Position numbers and translations under genes: made by a program
Part shown: piece by piece, positions 33,906-47,200 of the stretch
How positions within the stretch are numbered: position 1 is the first letter of the stretch
Layout: each line of letters opens with the position of its first letter
The notes under the pieces: generated by a model
What the model was told of the DNA's origin: nothing
The model's input: the letters and a program-made list of their open reading frames with translations, nothing else
Databases searched by the model: none
Assembly: GCA_016647705.1 (NCBI GenBank)
Contig: CM028333.1
Coordinates: forward strand, 22,314,243 to 22,378,242
Origin: Eucommia ulmoides
Taxonomy: Eukaryota > Streptophyta > Magnoliopsida > Garryales > Eucommiaceae
DNA: 64,000 nt
Direction: 5' to 3'

Positions 33906-34140
33906 TGCCAATTGCTATTAAACCCAAAATTGTCAGTTTTGTTTCTCCCCTTCTTCATCATGACTACATATTTCGCTGGTGGATACACTGCCTGGCGTAC
34001 CACCTCTCCTAAAAAACTACCCCTATCCCTCTAGTGTGCTTGACCCTGCTTCTGTACCCTCATCCGTGTTTATGTGCCAATTATATTTTGGGATTGGCCA
34101 CTCATACGTGTTATCTACCTATATATTTCCAAACCAGGTT

Positions 34141-35474
34141 TGTTAAGTTTTAGAGTATTTTTATAGCGTTTTTATATGTTTTAATTAGTTTGTATTCTTT
34201 TTGTATTAAGACAGGTGTGTGGGGGCAAAAAGATAGAAAATTGGAGCGAAAACGATGAGATCGAACTAAGAACGGTCGAAGAACGGTGGAAAAATGAGCA
34301 AGGCGGCAATATTCTGAAAGAAGCCCACCGTCGCGGTGTCCAGACTTCCGCCGCGGCGGTGAAAATGCAGAGAATGACCAAATTCTACTAGAAGCTCATC
34401 GCCTAGGCGATGAAAATGCAGGATGGTCTTCCTAATCCACCGCCTTCTTCACCGCCGCGGCGATCAGCCAACCGACCTGCTCACCGCCGCAGCGGTGACC
34501 TCTGCACAGACTTAAGATATTTTTTGGATATTTTTGAGATATTTTCCTTATTTAAGCTCTCCTCCTCCCTCATTTCCGACCTCTGTGGCATGCTACCACC
34601 CTTAGAACATATCTAGGGTGAGGTAGAAGAGTTTTAGAGGGAAAGCTTACATCCCGAGAGAGAGGAAGACGGCGAAGCGATCATTGAACATTCTTAGCGG
34701 CTAAATTTCGAACGAGGCTAAGTTCTTCAATTTCTTCCTTTATTTCTTTAACTTAGGATTTTGTGAGCATGTTTAGCTCATGTTTTTTTGTAAATATGGT
34801 TATGGCCGTTAGCTAAACATGAATTGTATAAGGATTAACAATATATTTATAAATATGTGATTCGTATGATTTCGGTGCTGTGTTTATGTTTGTTCTTCGT
34901 AGTTTGATTGTGTTTGCCGTATTGTTTGTTTATTACGTTTAGATAGATATATCGAGAATACGAGGTTTGACACTCGAGAGAGGTAACCCCGGATTCGGAC
35001 TAAAGTAAACGTAACGCCAATCAATGATGTTGGGGCAAGGTTCACGTGACCTAGGGTCGTTAAGACATTGTAGGGGACTTCTTCGTTGACTCGAAGTCAT
35101 GTATTCCCTTGTCTTACACTCGGGAGAGGTGGCGGGGGAGTTTACGAATTGAGATTGTCAAATAGGTCGAACACCGTAAACGTAAGTCAATCAAGATCGA
35201 ACACGTATTTGTAAACCGAGTTAATCCCTAGACAATTCTTTCCCCTAAAACATCGCATTATATTAGTATAGTTAACTTAGGTTATATTAATATTAGTATT
35301 AATTAATTAAATACATTTGTTTTTAGCCTAGATAAAATTAGGTCATGACAAACATGGTACTCGATAATAACGTCAACTAATCCCTGTGGATACGATACTC
35401 GATCTTCAAGATCACATTAAACTAAAACTTTGACCTCGTACACTTGCGAGTAGTCAATACGCGAGCACGTAACA
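34141..35474 (+). mobile_element. Solo LTR, probably Ty3/gypsy, nested in copia 2
   Basis: It starts TGTTAAGTTTTAGAG and ends GCACGTAACA. It separates the copia zinc-knuckle-like stretch (CQLYFGIGHS, about 34075) from the copia protease/pre-integrase part (WNPDTGVSTHMTGNP, about 35580). Inside are CCGCCGCGGCGG blocks (34330-34500) and a 3' part with CCCTGTGGATACGATACTCG, a string common near the end of large gypsy LTRs. No gag-pol, and no clean target duplication was found. Confidence 0.65.
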
Positions 35475-38400
35475 AATGCTCGTCGTACAATCACTTGGCT
35501 CAAAAGTGCTCTTGGCTCTCTTCATTTGTGAAATCTTTTGTTTCTCAACTTTTGTCCACCCCAGCCACTTTAGACCTAGCTGGAATCCTGACACCGGTGT
35601 TTCTACCCACATGACGGGCAACCCGACTTTTCTCAAGCAATTGCACACCCTACCGTGGTCGTGATTCCGTTCAACTTGCTAAGGGTGATCAACTCTCAAT
35701 CTTCTATACAGGTAACATGACATTACCACTAGGCTCATCTTCCTTTCTTCTTAATAATGTCTATGTTGTTCCAATTATGCGTAAAAGCTTAATCTTTATT
35801 TCTCAAAGCACTGATAATCATGTTCTTTGTACTTTTGAGGTTCATTACTTCTATATCTTTGATCTTGCTACTGGTTCTCTCTTGTATCGAGGCCTATGTA
35901 AGGATGATCTCTATAAGTTACCTATCCATTCGCCTCGCCTAGACGTTTTATCTGTCACCCACAATCCATCGTCCTTATGACACAATCGTCTAGGTCATCC
36001 TTCTGCTCAAGTTATGTCATACTTAAGTAATAATAAATTGTTATCTTCTACCTTCCAATTCAAATCCTTCTTTTGTTCTGAATGTGCCTTGGGTAAGTCT
36101 ACTCGCCTCCCCTTTCCCTTATCTAATACAATAAAAATTTCTTTTCTGTTTACTTTAGTTGGCAATCTCCAGTGCTTTCGGTTTCTGGTTATAAATATTA
36201 TGTGTTAGTCACTGATGATTACACTTGCTTCACTTGGTTATACTTTATGAAACAAAAATCTGAAGTCCTCCATCATGTTAGAAATTTCTTAACTTATGTC
36301 CATACTCAATTTTTCACTCACGTCCAACAATTTCGAAGTGATGGTGGTGGGGAATTTGATAGTGACCCCTTTAAATCTCTTTGCTTCTCCCTCGGTATCC
36401 ATCGTCGTCTCTCGTGTCTTGACACTCCTGAACAAAATGGTCTTGCTGAGCATAAACACACACATTGCTGACATGACACGCACCCTCCTTCTCACAAGTC
36501 ATTTTCCTTTCTATCATTGGCCTGAAGCGGTCAACATTGTTGTTCACTTAATTAAACGTCTCACTTCAGTGGTCCTTGCCATTCTCTAGTCCTTATGTTC
36601 ATATACTCTTTCATATTCTAAGCTGCGTGTGTTCGGTTGTGCATGTTATCCTCATTTAGGTGCTTACTGCACTAATAAACTTCCGCTAAGAATTGTTGAA
36701 TGTGTGTTTTTAGGCTACCTCTTGTGGCACAAAGGCTACCGTTGTTTGGATCGCACAACTGACAAAGTTTAAATTTTCCGGCATTGTTAATTTCAATGAA
36801 CAATACTCACTGTTCATATCTAACACTAGCAATAGTCCACCAATCTCTACAGTCTGACTCTCAAAATAACTTTCTAACTCCTTTAAGTTCTCCAGCTCTT
36901 ATTCAACAACCTTTTCCGTATCATTATCAACGTCGATATATTTGGCCCTCATAGACTCATCGTTTTGCTATTGCCTCCCTGAGTCTCCTCCTCTAGTTCC
37001 TCCGACATCAGGATGGTACCCGGCTCCCTCTTGTCTAAACAGATAGTACAGTCCGATATCCTCTCCCACAGGCTCTCCTCGCTCAACTTCCATCTCTTAC
37101 TAATGAGCCAACCTGCTACACCCAAGCTATTCGTATCCCTGAATGACGTCAGGCCATGACCAGTGAGTTTGATGCATTCTTATTCCTCCTTCCCCACATT
37201 ATGTTGTAGGAAGTAAGTGGGTCTTCAAACTTAATCTCAAATCAAATGGTTCCATTGAGATGTACGATGCTCGTCTAGTAGCCAATGGATTTCATCAATA
37301 GGCAGGTGTTGACTTTGATCATTTGATGAGACATTCAATCCTATAATCAAACCCACTACTGTTTGTATTATGCTCAGTCTTGTTGTATCTTTTGGATGGA
37401 TAATGCATCAGCTTGGTGTGAAGATTGCATTTCTTCACTGCAGTTTGGATGAAAGTGTCTATATGAGTAAACCATTTAGCTTCACAAATCCTGTTTGTTC
37501 TCAACACGTCTATCATCTACTAAAGGCCATTTATGGCCTCAAACAAGCACCCTGAGCTTGGTTTCAACGTCGTGCACCTTCCTCTTATAGTATAGTTTCA
37601 CCTAGTGTCCTGTTGATCACTCTATTTATTTATTGTTCTGACTCTGCAGTGATGCTTTTTGTTCTATATGTTGATGACATTATCCTCACTTGCAATTAAC
37701 CCTATCTAGTTTCATTGTTTATCACCACTCTTAGCAACAAGTTTGAGGTCAATGCCTTGGTTCTCTATCTTAAGTTTTGGGCCTTGAAGAGTTTACACCT
37801 ATCTCAGCTCAAGTATACTATTGATCTTCTTGTATATTTTGTATGATAGATTGCAAACCCTCTAATACCCTTGTATGGTCTAAAGACTCAGTTGCAATCT
37901 CATAGCGGGGATCTCTTGTCTGATAACACTGAGCATCGACAATTGGTGGTTCCTTGCACTATCTAACGTTCTCCACACCGAACACTACCTGTGATGTTCA
38001 TCATGTTGCTCAGTTCACAAGTTAACCTCTTTTGCATCATCTTATAGCCGCCAAACGGATCCTGCGCTACCTAAAAGGGACTTTAGACTTTAGTTTTCTT
38101 TTTCAGCGCAGAGCTACTCCCTTTACCCTCAATGCTTATTTTGATGCTGATTGGATAGGTTGCCTTGATTCTCGTCGCTCTATCAGTGTTGGTTTTTATT
38201 TTATTTAATTTTTAATTTTTAATTTTTAATTTTTTTTGGCTCCAATCTGATCTTTTGGACCGCCAAGAAACAACCCACTGTCTCTTGCTCAAGCGCCGAA
38301 GCTGAGTATCGATCTCTTGCTCATGTTTGTGCCGAATCCACGTGGGTACTTTATTATCTTCAGGAGTTGCAATTTTCCATTTCTACGCCTATCACCTTAC

Positions 38401-38550
38401 TATGTGATAATTTCAACACTACTTACATCGCTTCAAATCTTGTGTTTCATGCTCGCACTAAGCACATTGAATTGGACTACCACTTCATACGGGACCACAT
38501 TCTCGCTTGCACGCATCGAGTCCAATTTGTTCCTTCTAAAGATCAGATTG
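35475..38550 (+). pseudogene. Copia 2 pol remnant
   Basis: Protease/pre-integrase (DTGVSTHMTGNPTFL), integrase (VTDDYTCFTWLYFMK; SDGGGEFDS; TPEQNGLAEHKHTH), reverse transcriptase (GSKWVFKLNLKSNGSIE near 37210, FHCSLDESVYMSKP-type block near 37430, YVDDIILTCN near 37670) and RNase H (SSAEAEYRSLAH near 38295; ARTKHIELDYHFIRD near 38455) occur in the correct order. They are scattered over all three frames with many stops. It encodes no working enzyme. Confidence 0.88.
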
Positions 38551-38743
38551 CAGGGGAGTGTTAAACCACCATAATTTCAGCTCCTCCATAGTTGTAAGTA
38601 ATGAGAATAAATGTGCAATCAATTAATAGTAATTGTAGGCTCTAACTTAGGATTTTATTTTCCATGATTTACTCTTTATACTTGTATAAATTGATGCCCC
38701 CTTGAGAAAAAAATATACAAGAAATTCTCCTTCTAACAATAAG

Positions 38744-39219
38744 GGATTGGTTTTGAATCGTTGATTATTGAGATTTAATAATTTCATTCTTTGTCTGAGA
38801 TTTCTTTTTCTTTGTTTTTTGGTTACCTCTCCTTTATCTATCCTATTAGTTAACTGTATCAACATCATCAAAATTAAAAAAAATGATCCGGGAACAGAAA
38901 CACTAAACATATGTCATTTTAGGTATTGGGAATCATGGCAAAGAAACCCAAGGGGACACAAATTGCCTGCATATTCCTCCCAAAAAAATCTTGCAGTAAT
39001 CTTAACCATCTATTATTGTCAAAGTCTGAACTCATATTTTGATGACATTTTTGAGAACCATCGGATTTATTATATATATTTTCCTTAACTTGCTTTCTCC
39101 AATAAAGCAAGTTATGTGCATAGTATAAGCAAATTGTAGAAGACTTGTTAAGTTTTCCTACAACAAATCCTTTATTTTCTAGCATCTTTAAGACGAGTTC
39201 AATTGGAAGACATGGGAAA
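38744..39219. other. 3' flank of CslE copy 4
   Basis: Collinear with the flank of copy 2 (7386-7570 and 9839-10092), there interrupted by LINEs. It ends in TCTCCAATAAAGCAAGTTAT, also present after copies 1 and 3. AATAAAG on the plus strand is not in gene orientation, so I do not call it a polyadenylation signal. Confidence 0.55.
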
Positions 39220-41234
39220 TCAGTACAATACTAATAAGCAAGCGAATATTGCTAATCCTAGTGACTGATATGTAACAGATGAGGGCATGCGACCTTGGTC
39301 CTTACGGAAAAACAACCCTTGGTACAAAGGTACGTTGATGATTAAGACCGACCCGCATAAGATTAGCTGAAGAGCCAACGTATCTAAATTCCCTGAATCA
39401 CCAATCACCTTCTTAATACCTCCAAAAATACAAAACATGTCGATTAGAGCCATTGTTGCCAAGATAGTGAACATCAGTGAAGAAACTCCGAATTCCATGA
39501 TCTCTTGCTCGTACCTCACTGTGACATCCTCGTCGGAGACCTTTTCGGTGATCACGAAACCCGATTTGGATAATCCTGAGGTCTTGAGTATGGTTTCGCA
39601 GATTGCAAAGAGGTAAGAGGTTAGTCTTCTATACAACCATATTCTCTGATCATTCCACCAACCTTTGACCGTCCCTTCACACCATAGAAACTCAGCAAAG
39701 CTATAGCTGTACTTTGCTATGATGACATACACGTATGGTAGGATCCATGGGCTTGAAAACTGTTGACACAACAAAATTCATCGATAAGAAGATGTGGTAG
39801 AGTTGTGTGATAAGTATGTCAGGAAGAACTCGAGGATTAAGCATATAATATCGGCGTATGAGATTAAGCATGTTGAGAGTTAACGATATGTTTGGTCTGC
39901 AATCTGATAATAGTTTTTCGAAGGCTAATCTCATTTTACACCCTTGAGTTTTATATGTTGCTGATGTTCTAATTTTTGCATATTGCTCCATAATTTTTTT
40001 TTCCGTGCCTGACATACCCTATTGACCACTTCGGCCAATTTACTTGCTATAGTCAACCATGTGAAGGAAAAATAACGGAATAAAAATGTGATTGGATTTC
40101 ACTTTGCACCCTTGGTTTGTAGTTATAATCTGAATTGACTGGATATACTGTAACTCCGGTAAAAGTTCATACCTTTGGAAAAACGGAGATGCCTTCTAGG
40201 AGACAAAGTGCAGGGACTAGGCAATAGTATAGTGTGGGCAAGCAGTTTGGAGCCCATAGCAAACAGCAGCAGTAGGAAAATTGGAGTTTGAGAGGTATTT
40301 TTCCATGCCCAAGTATGAAAGGGCAATACTTTGAGCAGAAAATCTGAAAATCACCTTCTGCCCATCTTTTGTGCTGTACCAGTGTCTGCAGCAATGTTGT
40401 GGGAGCAACTCCTAGGAATCCCTTCCTTTCTGGATCGAAATGCACGGATTTCCAGCCTCTGCATTGTATTGACAATCCCGTGATCACATCTTCCACTGGG
40501 CACCCATATATTAGTCCCATCTGTCACTTACGAAATTCACTTTTAGACAAATATACATGCATTCATATATATGTACATATGCATGTATATAAAATAAATT
40601 ATGACGGGTATAAGATCAGGGATATTTTTCTACCTTCTAATATCCTATGAGATAAATAACAGTACAGATTAAATATGAATTACCAAAAACCCTAGGTCAT
40701 ATTGTCAGCTGCCAATCCCTCTCTTTCCCAATTTACCTTTCTTGATTCTGTTCCTCTCAAAAATAAACATTCCTTCCTCAAAATCAAGCCCTTCTCTCTC
40801 TTTTGGAAAGTATTTTTATGGCGCTCTAGAAAAGTCAAGGCCTAAAAATCCATTCTAATTCCTCTCTCTCAGAAAAACCCAGCTTCACCACAATCAAAAT
40901 TCTGTCTGATTAAAACGTTTTCTTCACTCTTGTAGAAACCTAATGGGTCTAACTCACTCTCAAATGACACCTCGCAAGAGGAGGATTGCCGTAGATTTTA
41001 TATATAGTTCAGGATTAGGTAACACAAGCGATGTGGTATTCAATGCGCCCCCTCACGCATAGGGTGGACTTTGCCAAACTATTGTGAGCGGATATTGGGG
41101 GGCCCAACATCAGTGCGGGATTCAACAACTCTCTCTCACCATCTTTCTCTGGCACCCTCGCTCTTGCTCTCTCCCCGCCAAGTACATCATCTTTTTTCTG
41201 AACCTGTCTTGCCATATTGTTTTTGATTTCAATT

Positions 41235-41281
<47 letters not shown>

Positions 41282-44200
41282 CTATTTGCATAACATATTT
41301 GTTTTTGTTTATTCTTGATTTGATTTTGTTTTATTTTTATTCAAGATTTTTGTTTAATTTATCTAGCCTTTTTTTTTCCCCCTTAGAAGAGTGAGAACAA
41401 CAAAGGAAAAATCAAATAGTGGAAACCCAAAAAAATAAAAAAATCTGAACAGAATAAAAAGAACAAATGCATTTTTTGCATTTGTATTTGATTGTATTTA
41501 TGTTTATTTTTTGTAGATCTAGTGGATTTGGAGTGAATTTATGAGAATCATTTTGCATGATCCAATCAAGTGACCTAGTTAATTACACATAGCACCTTAG
41601 CCTCTTTGATTTGCTCATTTTTAAATGCCCAAATTCTCTATCATTTGCTCCGTTTACTCGGTGTGTTTTTTTTTTTTCTTCTTCGAAGAGAGAATATAAA
41701 TTGAAAATCAAATGGTGGCAACAATTTTTTATTTTTATTTTTCAGTTCTTAGAAAGTCAAATTGGAAGAAGAGATTTAAGGTTTTTCCCCTCGTATGTTT
41801 TTATTTTTCTGTTCTTAGAAGGGTGAACAATTATGTTCTTGATTTTTTTTTTTCTGTTTTCGTTCCATTTCTTTTTTTGTCTGTAATGTGTTATTGATTT
41901 ATTCTATTTTGCTATTAGTTCTCGTTCAATGATTTCTATTTTCTCTCTCTATATTTATGTTCCTAGTGAAGTTAGAACATGAACAGAAAAAAGTGTTTCA
42001 ATTGTTTTGTTTCTATTCAGTGGTTTTTATTTATTTCTGTTTATTTTCTAATTCTATGATTTTTTTTTTCTAGAAGAGAGAGCATTAGAGCATTAATAAA
42101 AAAATCAATTTAAAAAAAAAAAGAAATAGAAATATGTTTTTTTGTTTTTTTAATGATTTTAAAAAACAGATATGTTTTTGCTTTTGTTTTTCCTTATTTT
42201 CGTTACACCTTTATTTTTGTTCAGTTTTCTTCCTGTTCATTGTTTTTTTATTCATTTTTGTTTATTCTCTTCTTAGAAGAGTGAGAGCAAAAGCAGAAAA
42301 GAATAGTGGGAACAATTTCGTTGTGTTTGTTTTTTTGTCCTTTGGATAACTGAGAAGTGAGAACATAAAAAATAATAATTTAAGTTTCAATTGTTCTGTT
42401 TGTCCTTTATTTTATTTTTGTTACACTTTTTTTTTAATGTTTATTTTCTAAACCATTACTTTGTGTATTTTCTTCGGTTCTTAGAAAGTGAAAAGTGAAA
42501 AAAAAAAAAAAAAAAAAGATTTTGATTTGATTACGGTATTTTTTTTTCGTGGGTGTATTTCAATTGTCTGACTTTGTGCCTCTTCTAAACATTATTAAGT
42601 ATTTCACTTGATTGTTTGTCTCAAATTTGTTTTGTTTAGTCGTTTGTTTCAATTTATTTCTTTTTTCTTCTTAAAATTGGAAAAGAAACAACAAAATCAA
42701 ATACGTTACTTTCTACTTATTCTGACGAAATAGGATGCCTATTTCAAATCTATCCCAGAGAAATATTTTCCACAATTTAAAAATTACTAAGGGCATAAGA
42801 CCCTGCATACGCTGCCTATTTTTGTGGTAATGGCTCCTGTTGGGTTTTCGTGTCAGTCTTTGTTCTTGAAAGCTATTTTTTGCACCAGACTCTGCACAAG
42901 AACACTGAGTCGTATCTATGATGTAGGTATTTGTTTTCTTTTTTGCCAAAAACTACGTGGGTATTTGTTGGAGTTGACTACATCATTTCTCCCGGAAGAT
43001 GGAACTATATCCATAACAAACATCGTTTGTCCCCAAGTATTGTTATAATTGTCTCAAATTATTGTATTTTATTTGTGTACTGAAAATCTCTGAGTCACTA
43101 AAAAATGATGTAAGTTTGAATTTTGTTAATAACTTCATGATCATCTTGCTTTCTTGTCTAAATATTAAATTTTTATTTTTTAAAATTGTAATTATTTTTT
43201 TTTACTCTATGCCTTCAAGTTCGGGTGATACACTAGTGCTATAATAGAACATGATAAGCTATATTTTCAAAGTCATTTTGATTTTAAAAGATATTTTCGA
43301 AGTATAACATATATATTGTAAGTCTTACAAATGTTATATCCCATTTCGACCGAATGCAAAAAATGAATAAGTGAATATTGTGATATAAAGCAATTGCAAG
43401 TTAATGGATAGACTCACATAATCACGTGCAAAATGGCATAGGCATTTGACTATATCCCTCATCTCAAATTTTGTCTTTTACTTCAATTTTGTTGTCTAGT
43501 TCAATAAATGAGTCGTTCAAATTAAATGGTTTAGTTGGTTCAATCACTAGGTTTTTTAGTTTTAACGAAATTCGACAATTTTTAAGGATTGGTCGACGTT
43601 TCAAGAGGCTGAACTAACCAGTTCGGTCTAAATCATTCCAAAATATGAATATATGATTTTTTAAATTAGGCTAATTTTTTAATCCATGCCTTCAAGGGTT
43701 ATACGCTAGTATGTGTAGAAATGTATATATATATAGCGAGAGAGCGACTTAGTGCAACGGTGTGCACAGGAAAACCCTTTTAAGAAAGAGAGAGAGAGAG
43801 AGACCTCTTTTCCCCATTGAGTGTTCTCTTCATATGCACAGGTTGCAAGATCTTTGCACATCTCTTCAAGCTCAACCACACTCTCTGTGACAACTCGGCA
43901 ATTCCATGTCTTCCAATCAGTCTTATATTCCTTGTCATACTTCTTCCCACAAAGAATATCTCTCATGTGAAAGCACCCAGTACCAATATACAACGGCCCA
44001 CCGTTTGAATCAATTCCTAGATACTCCAACTTCATCAAATCAAAGCAAATACATGTTTTAGACACATCTAACTCATTGAAAAACATTAGTTTCCGTTTGG
44101 TTGATAGTAAATTAAATTGACAAACTGTGACTATTACCTTGAAGATTACTCTTAGGGAGTTGCTGTAGATGTCGTTCTTGGTGATGTTATTGAAGTATTG

Positions 44201-47200
44201 AGGATACTGTATGTAACCAATGTCGTGGCCTTTCTTTTCGTCCATGAAAAAACACACAGCATCTCTTATGGATTGGGAATTGTTGGAATACATGTCACAA
44301 TCCACGTTCAGGGTGATCGGATTGTTGCTTATCCTTGATGACACCCTTATCTGTTATATCATCCATTATTATTTTAAGAAAATAGAAGGAAATATTGTGT
44401 CTGTGCGCGCTAGGGAGGGAATAACTGACCAGTGCATTCATAGCTCCAGCTTTGAAGTTATGGTGGTAATGGGGTCTCTTCTCACGTGCCATGTAAACCA
44501 ACGTAGGCAATGGTTTCCCCTCAATATCCACAGCCTTGGAATCTCTTCCATCAATTAGTATCTACCGTGGTTCAGAATATTTTGGGATTAAAAAAAAAAG
44601 TTAAATAAAAATGGAAGAATACTTGGAGCTCGTTTGGAACCGGTTTTTAAAGATTTAGCAGAGTTGGAATCGAATGTAGTAAGATTACCAGAACAATGGG
44701 GTGGTGATCTCTTTTGCTGGAGACTAAATCCCATTCTCGAAATCCTTTGTGCTGTTTGTATACTTCTTCTGGTATTCTTCCCAGCTTACTAATGCCTTCA
44801 ATTCGTGTCTTTGTTTTCTCGTACAATTTCTACAACCACAGTGGAAAACATGTTTAAAAAATAAAATAAAACCATTTATCAATGATAGAATTCCATATCG
44901 AACTTGTGAGACTTGCTAAAATAGTCTATATATGAAAAGCTACTCTACCTATTACCATATGGTTTTAAGTTGAAACATTTTAACATAGATGGGTTTGGAA
45001 AGTCGCAATTGTTTGCTTTCTCTCTTTGTCTTCTGATATATGTTTGGTTGAAAATGTGCAAGACGGGATTGTATGTGGGGGTGGGTGTTCGAAGCCCACA
45101 TTGAAATTGTGAGGTTTCCCAAAGTAGTATACGTATGAAAGGAGTTGCTCCACTTGAAACCATATGATTTTAGGTTGGAACCTTCTACCAATAAAAAATT
45201 GGAATATATCTTGAATATAGTTTTATGATAAGAAAAAAACGACTATACTTAGGTGGGTCAAAGATTTGGTTGTTGTATAGAATAATAACGGACATCTTTT
45301 GTTATCTATTTATTGTTTTCAGATTTTTATTTTAGTTGTTTATTTTTTTTTTCCCGGTTTTTAATAACTAATTTTGGTTCAAAAATAAAAAGAACAAAAA
45401 TTTTAAAAAAATAGAAAACAAAAAATCAAACACAAAAGAATAGAAAACAAAAAACAGAAAATGAAAATAAAAACAACACAGAAATTTGAAAACGAAAACA
45501 AAAATTAGAAATTCAAGATAAAAAAAATGAAAACTGAAAAAAAAAAAAAAAAAAAAACGGAAAAAAAAAATCAAAACAAAAACGAAAAAAAAAAATGGAA
45601 AATAGGAAGCAATAAGGAACAAGAAGAAACAAATGATGGATATTACACTTCACTCCCCAATACAATTGTAATTTAGCTAAGGGTTACATCAAAAATTTGT
45701 TTACATCATCTTTTCTCAATTTTTGGCCTTTAATCTCCTTAAAACCTACCAAAAGAGAGTCATCTTTCTATTCTATGATTGTGAATCCACACGTTAATGT
45801 GTGTAATAAATTGTCTATATTTCTCTCTCTCTTTCCCTTCCCCCTCCTCTATTTAAATAAGAAGAAAATGAGTGTGATATTACCTCGATAAGTGACCGTT
45901 CTTGGTCCATCATAGGATCATCGGACGTTGGCTCAGATGCATTGGAAAAATATGCCGATGGCGACCTGGGTTCTATTTTCCATTTCTTGCAGAAAGGCAA
46001 CCAATGCTTTGAGAAATTAGAAGCTTCCAAGAGAGCGTAAAACATTAAGTTGGATCCACCGTCGTCAGAGAGATAAACACTCATCTTGTGTGGAGGATAA
46101 TCGTAAGCCATCATCGACAGAACGGTGTTTATTACCATTACTGGTGGCTCAATTATAGGGTCCGCCGTACACACAAATATGTCTATCCCTGGCAAGTCGT
46201 CCTCATATCTGTTTGATATTTTAACACAACACTCTAATTTAATAATGTAATTTAAATAATTGTATGTTATTTTTTGGGAAAAAAAATATATTATCTTTAA
46301 TATAATTAAGTTATCATTTTTTATTCTTGTTTTCTTTCTCTTTATTTTGTATCATTTGAAATAATTTTAGTCATTCAATTAAAATATCAACTAAATTGAA
46401 TTTATCTAATTGGTATTAAGTAGATTGCATTTGCTAATTAAATTAATTTAAATAAGTGCAAGTTATTTTTTTGGAAAAATTACTATATTATCTTTAAAGT
46501 AGTCAGTTATCGTTTTTCATTCTTGTTTTCTTTTTCTTTATTTGTAATCCTTTGAATAAATTTTTAGTCATTATGTTAAAATATCAAGTTGATTGAATTT
46601 ATATTGTTGATATCAACTAGATGCTGAGTTTATATTTGTTATCATAATTTTTTTTTTTTTGGGTAGTTTGAGAAAGCAAAAAAAAAAAAAAAAAAGAAGA
46701 AGACAAAAGGAACAAAATGGACTAGCTTGATGGGCTAGAGTCCAAAGTCCTTTGGTCCATTTCTTCAACAATCATATTCTCAATTTCAAGAATGGGAGTC
46801 TCCAGGAATCTTGAGCGTGAAATGCTCCTTGGCTCCCTTCTTGGCTAGTGCATCAACACACCTATTCGCCTCCCTTGGAGTGAATTGCAGTGTATATTCA
46901 CTAATGAGGAGGGTCCACTTGCACTCCTTTGTTATCATAGTTAAAGTCAAACTACAATGTTGGAAAGAAACTAAAAATAAGTTGGTAAAATAAATTGCTC
47001 TAAAAACATAACAAAAATGTGTAAAATATTAAAATGATTTTGGAGACGAATGGAATAATTTTATTACGATATAATAATTTTATACAATAAGGTTGCACAC
47101 TCACCATTATATAGTCATAACGGAGGGCTAAATTATTTAGTATGCTGCTGTAATAAATGGGAAAATTAAAGTATGAAACCACAAAATTAGTCAATATGAC

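Larger units (their letters stand above)
33240..38738 (+). mobile_element. Ty1/copia retrotransposon 2 with ATAAG duplication
   Basis: 5' LTR 33240-33389 (TGTTAAACCACC to CTTAACA), then TGGTATCAGCTTA, an initiator-Met-type primer site. 3' LTR 38559-38738, preceded by GCAGGGGAG. The flanks are perfect ATAAG (33235-33239 and 38739-38743). The LTRs differ by about 30 bp of indel and many substitutions, and pol is broken, so it is old. It lies between CslE copies 3 and 4, opposite to their direction. A solo LTR of another family (34141-35474) is nested in its gag. Confidence 0.92.
40585..43709 (+). mobile_element. Helitron candidate(s) filling intron 6 of copy 4
   Basis: Intron 6 is 3284 bp here and 494 bp in copy 3. 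The extra DNA ends with CATGCCTTCAAGGGTTATACGCTAG, abbreviated here as GGGTTATACGCTAG (43696-43709), followed by T. This is the same 3' end as the clear Helitron at 57787. A second decayed end (CCTTCAAGTTCGGG..CACTAG) is at about 43212-43236. A 5' candidate, ATATAAAATAAATTATGACGGG, is near 40588. Helitrons insert between A and T without duplication. The interior is T-rich with a solo LTR. Confidence 0.5.

Noticed and set aside
45368-45622. Phe-rich 84-codon frame
   Set aside because: Pure A-rich low-complexity DNA read backwards.
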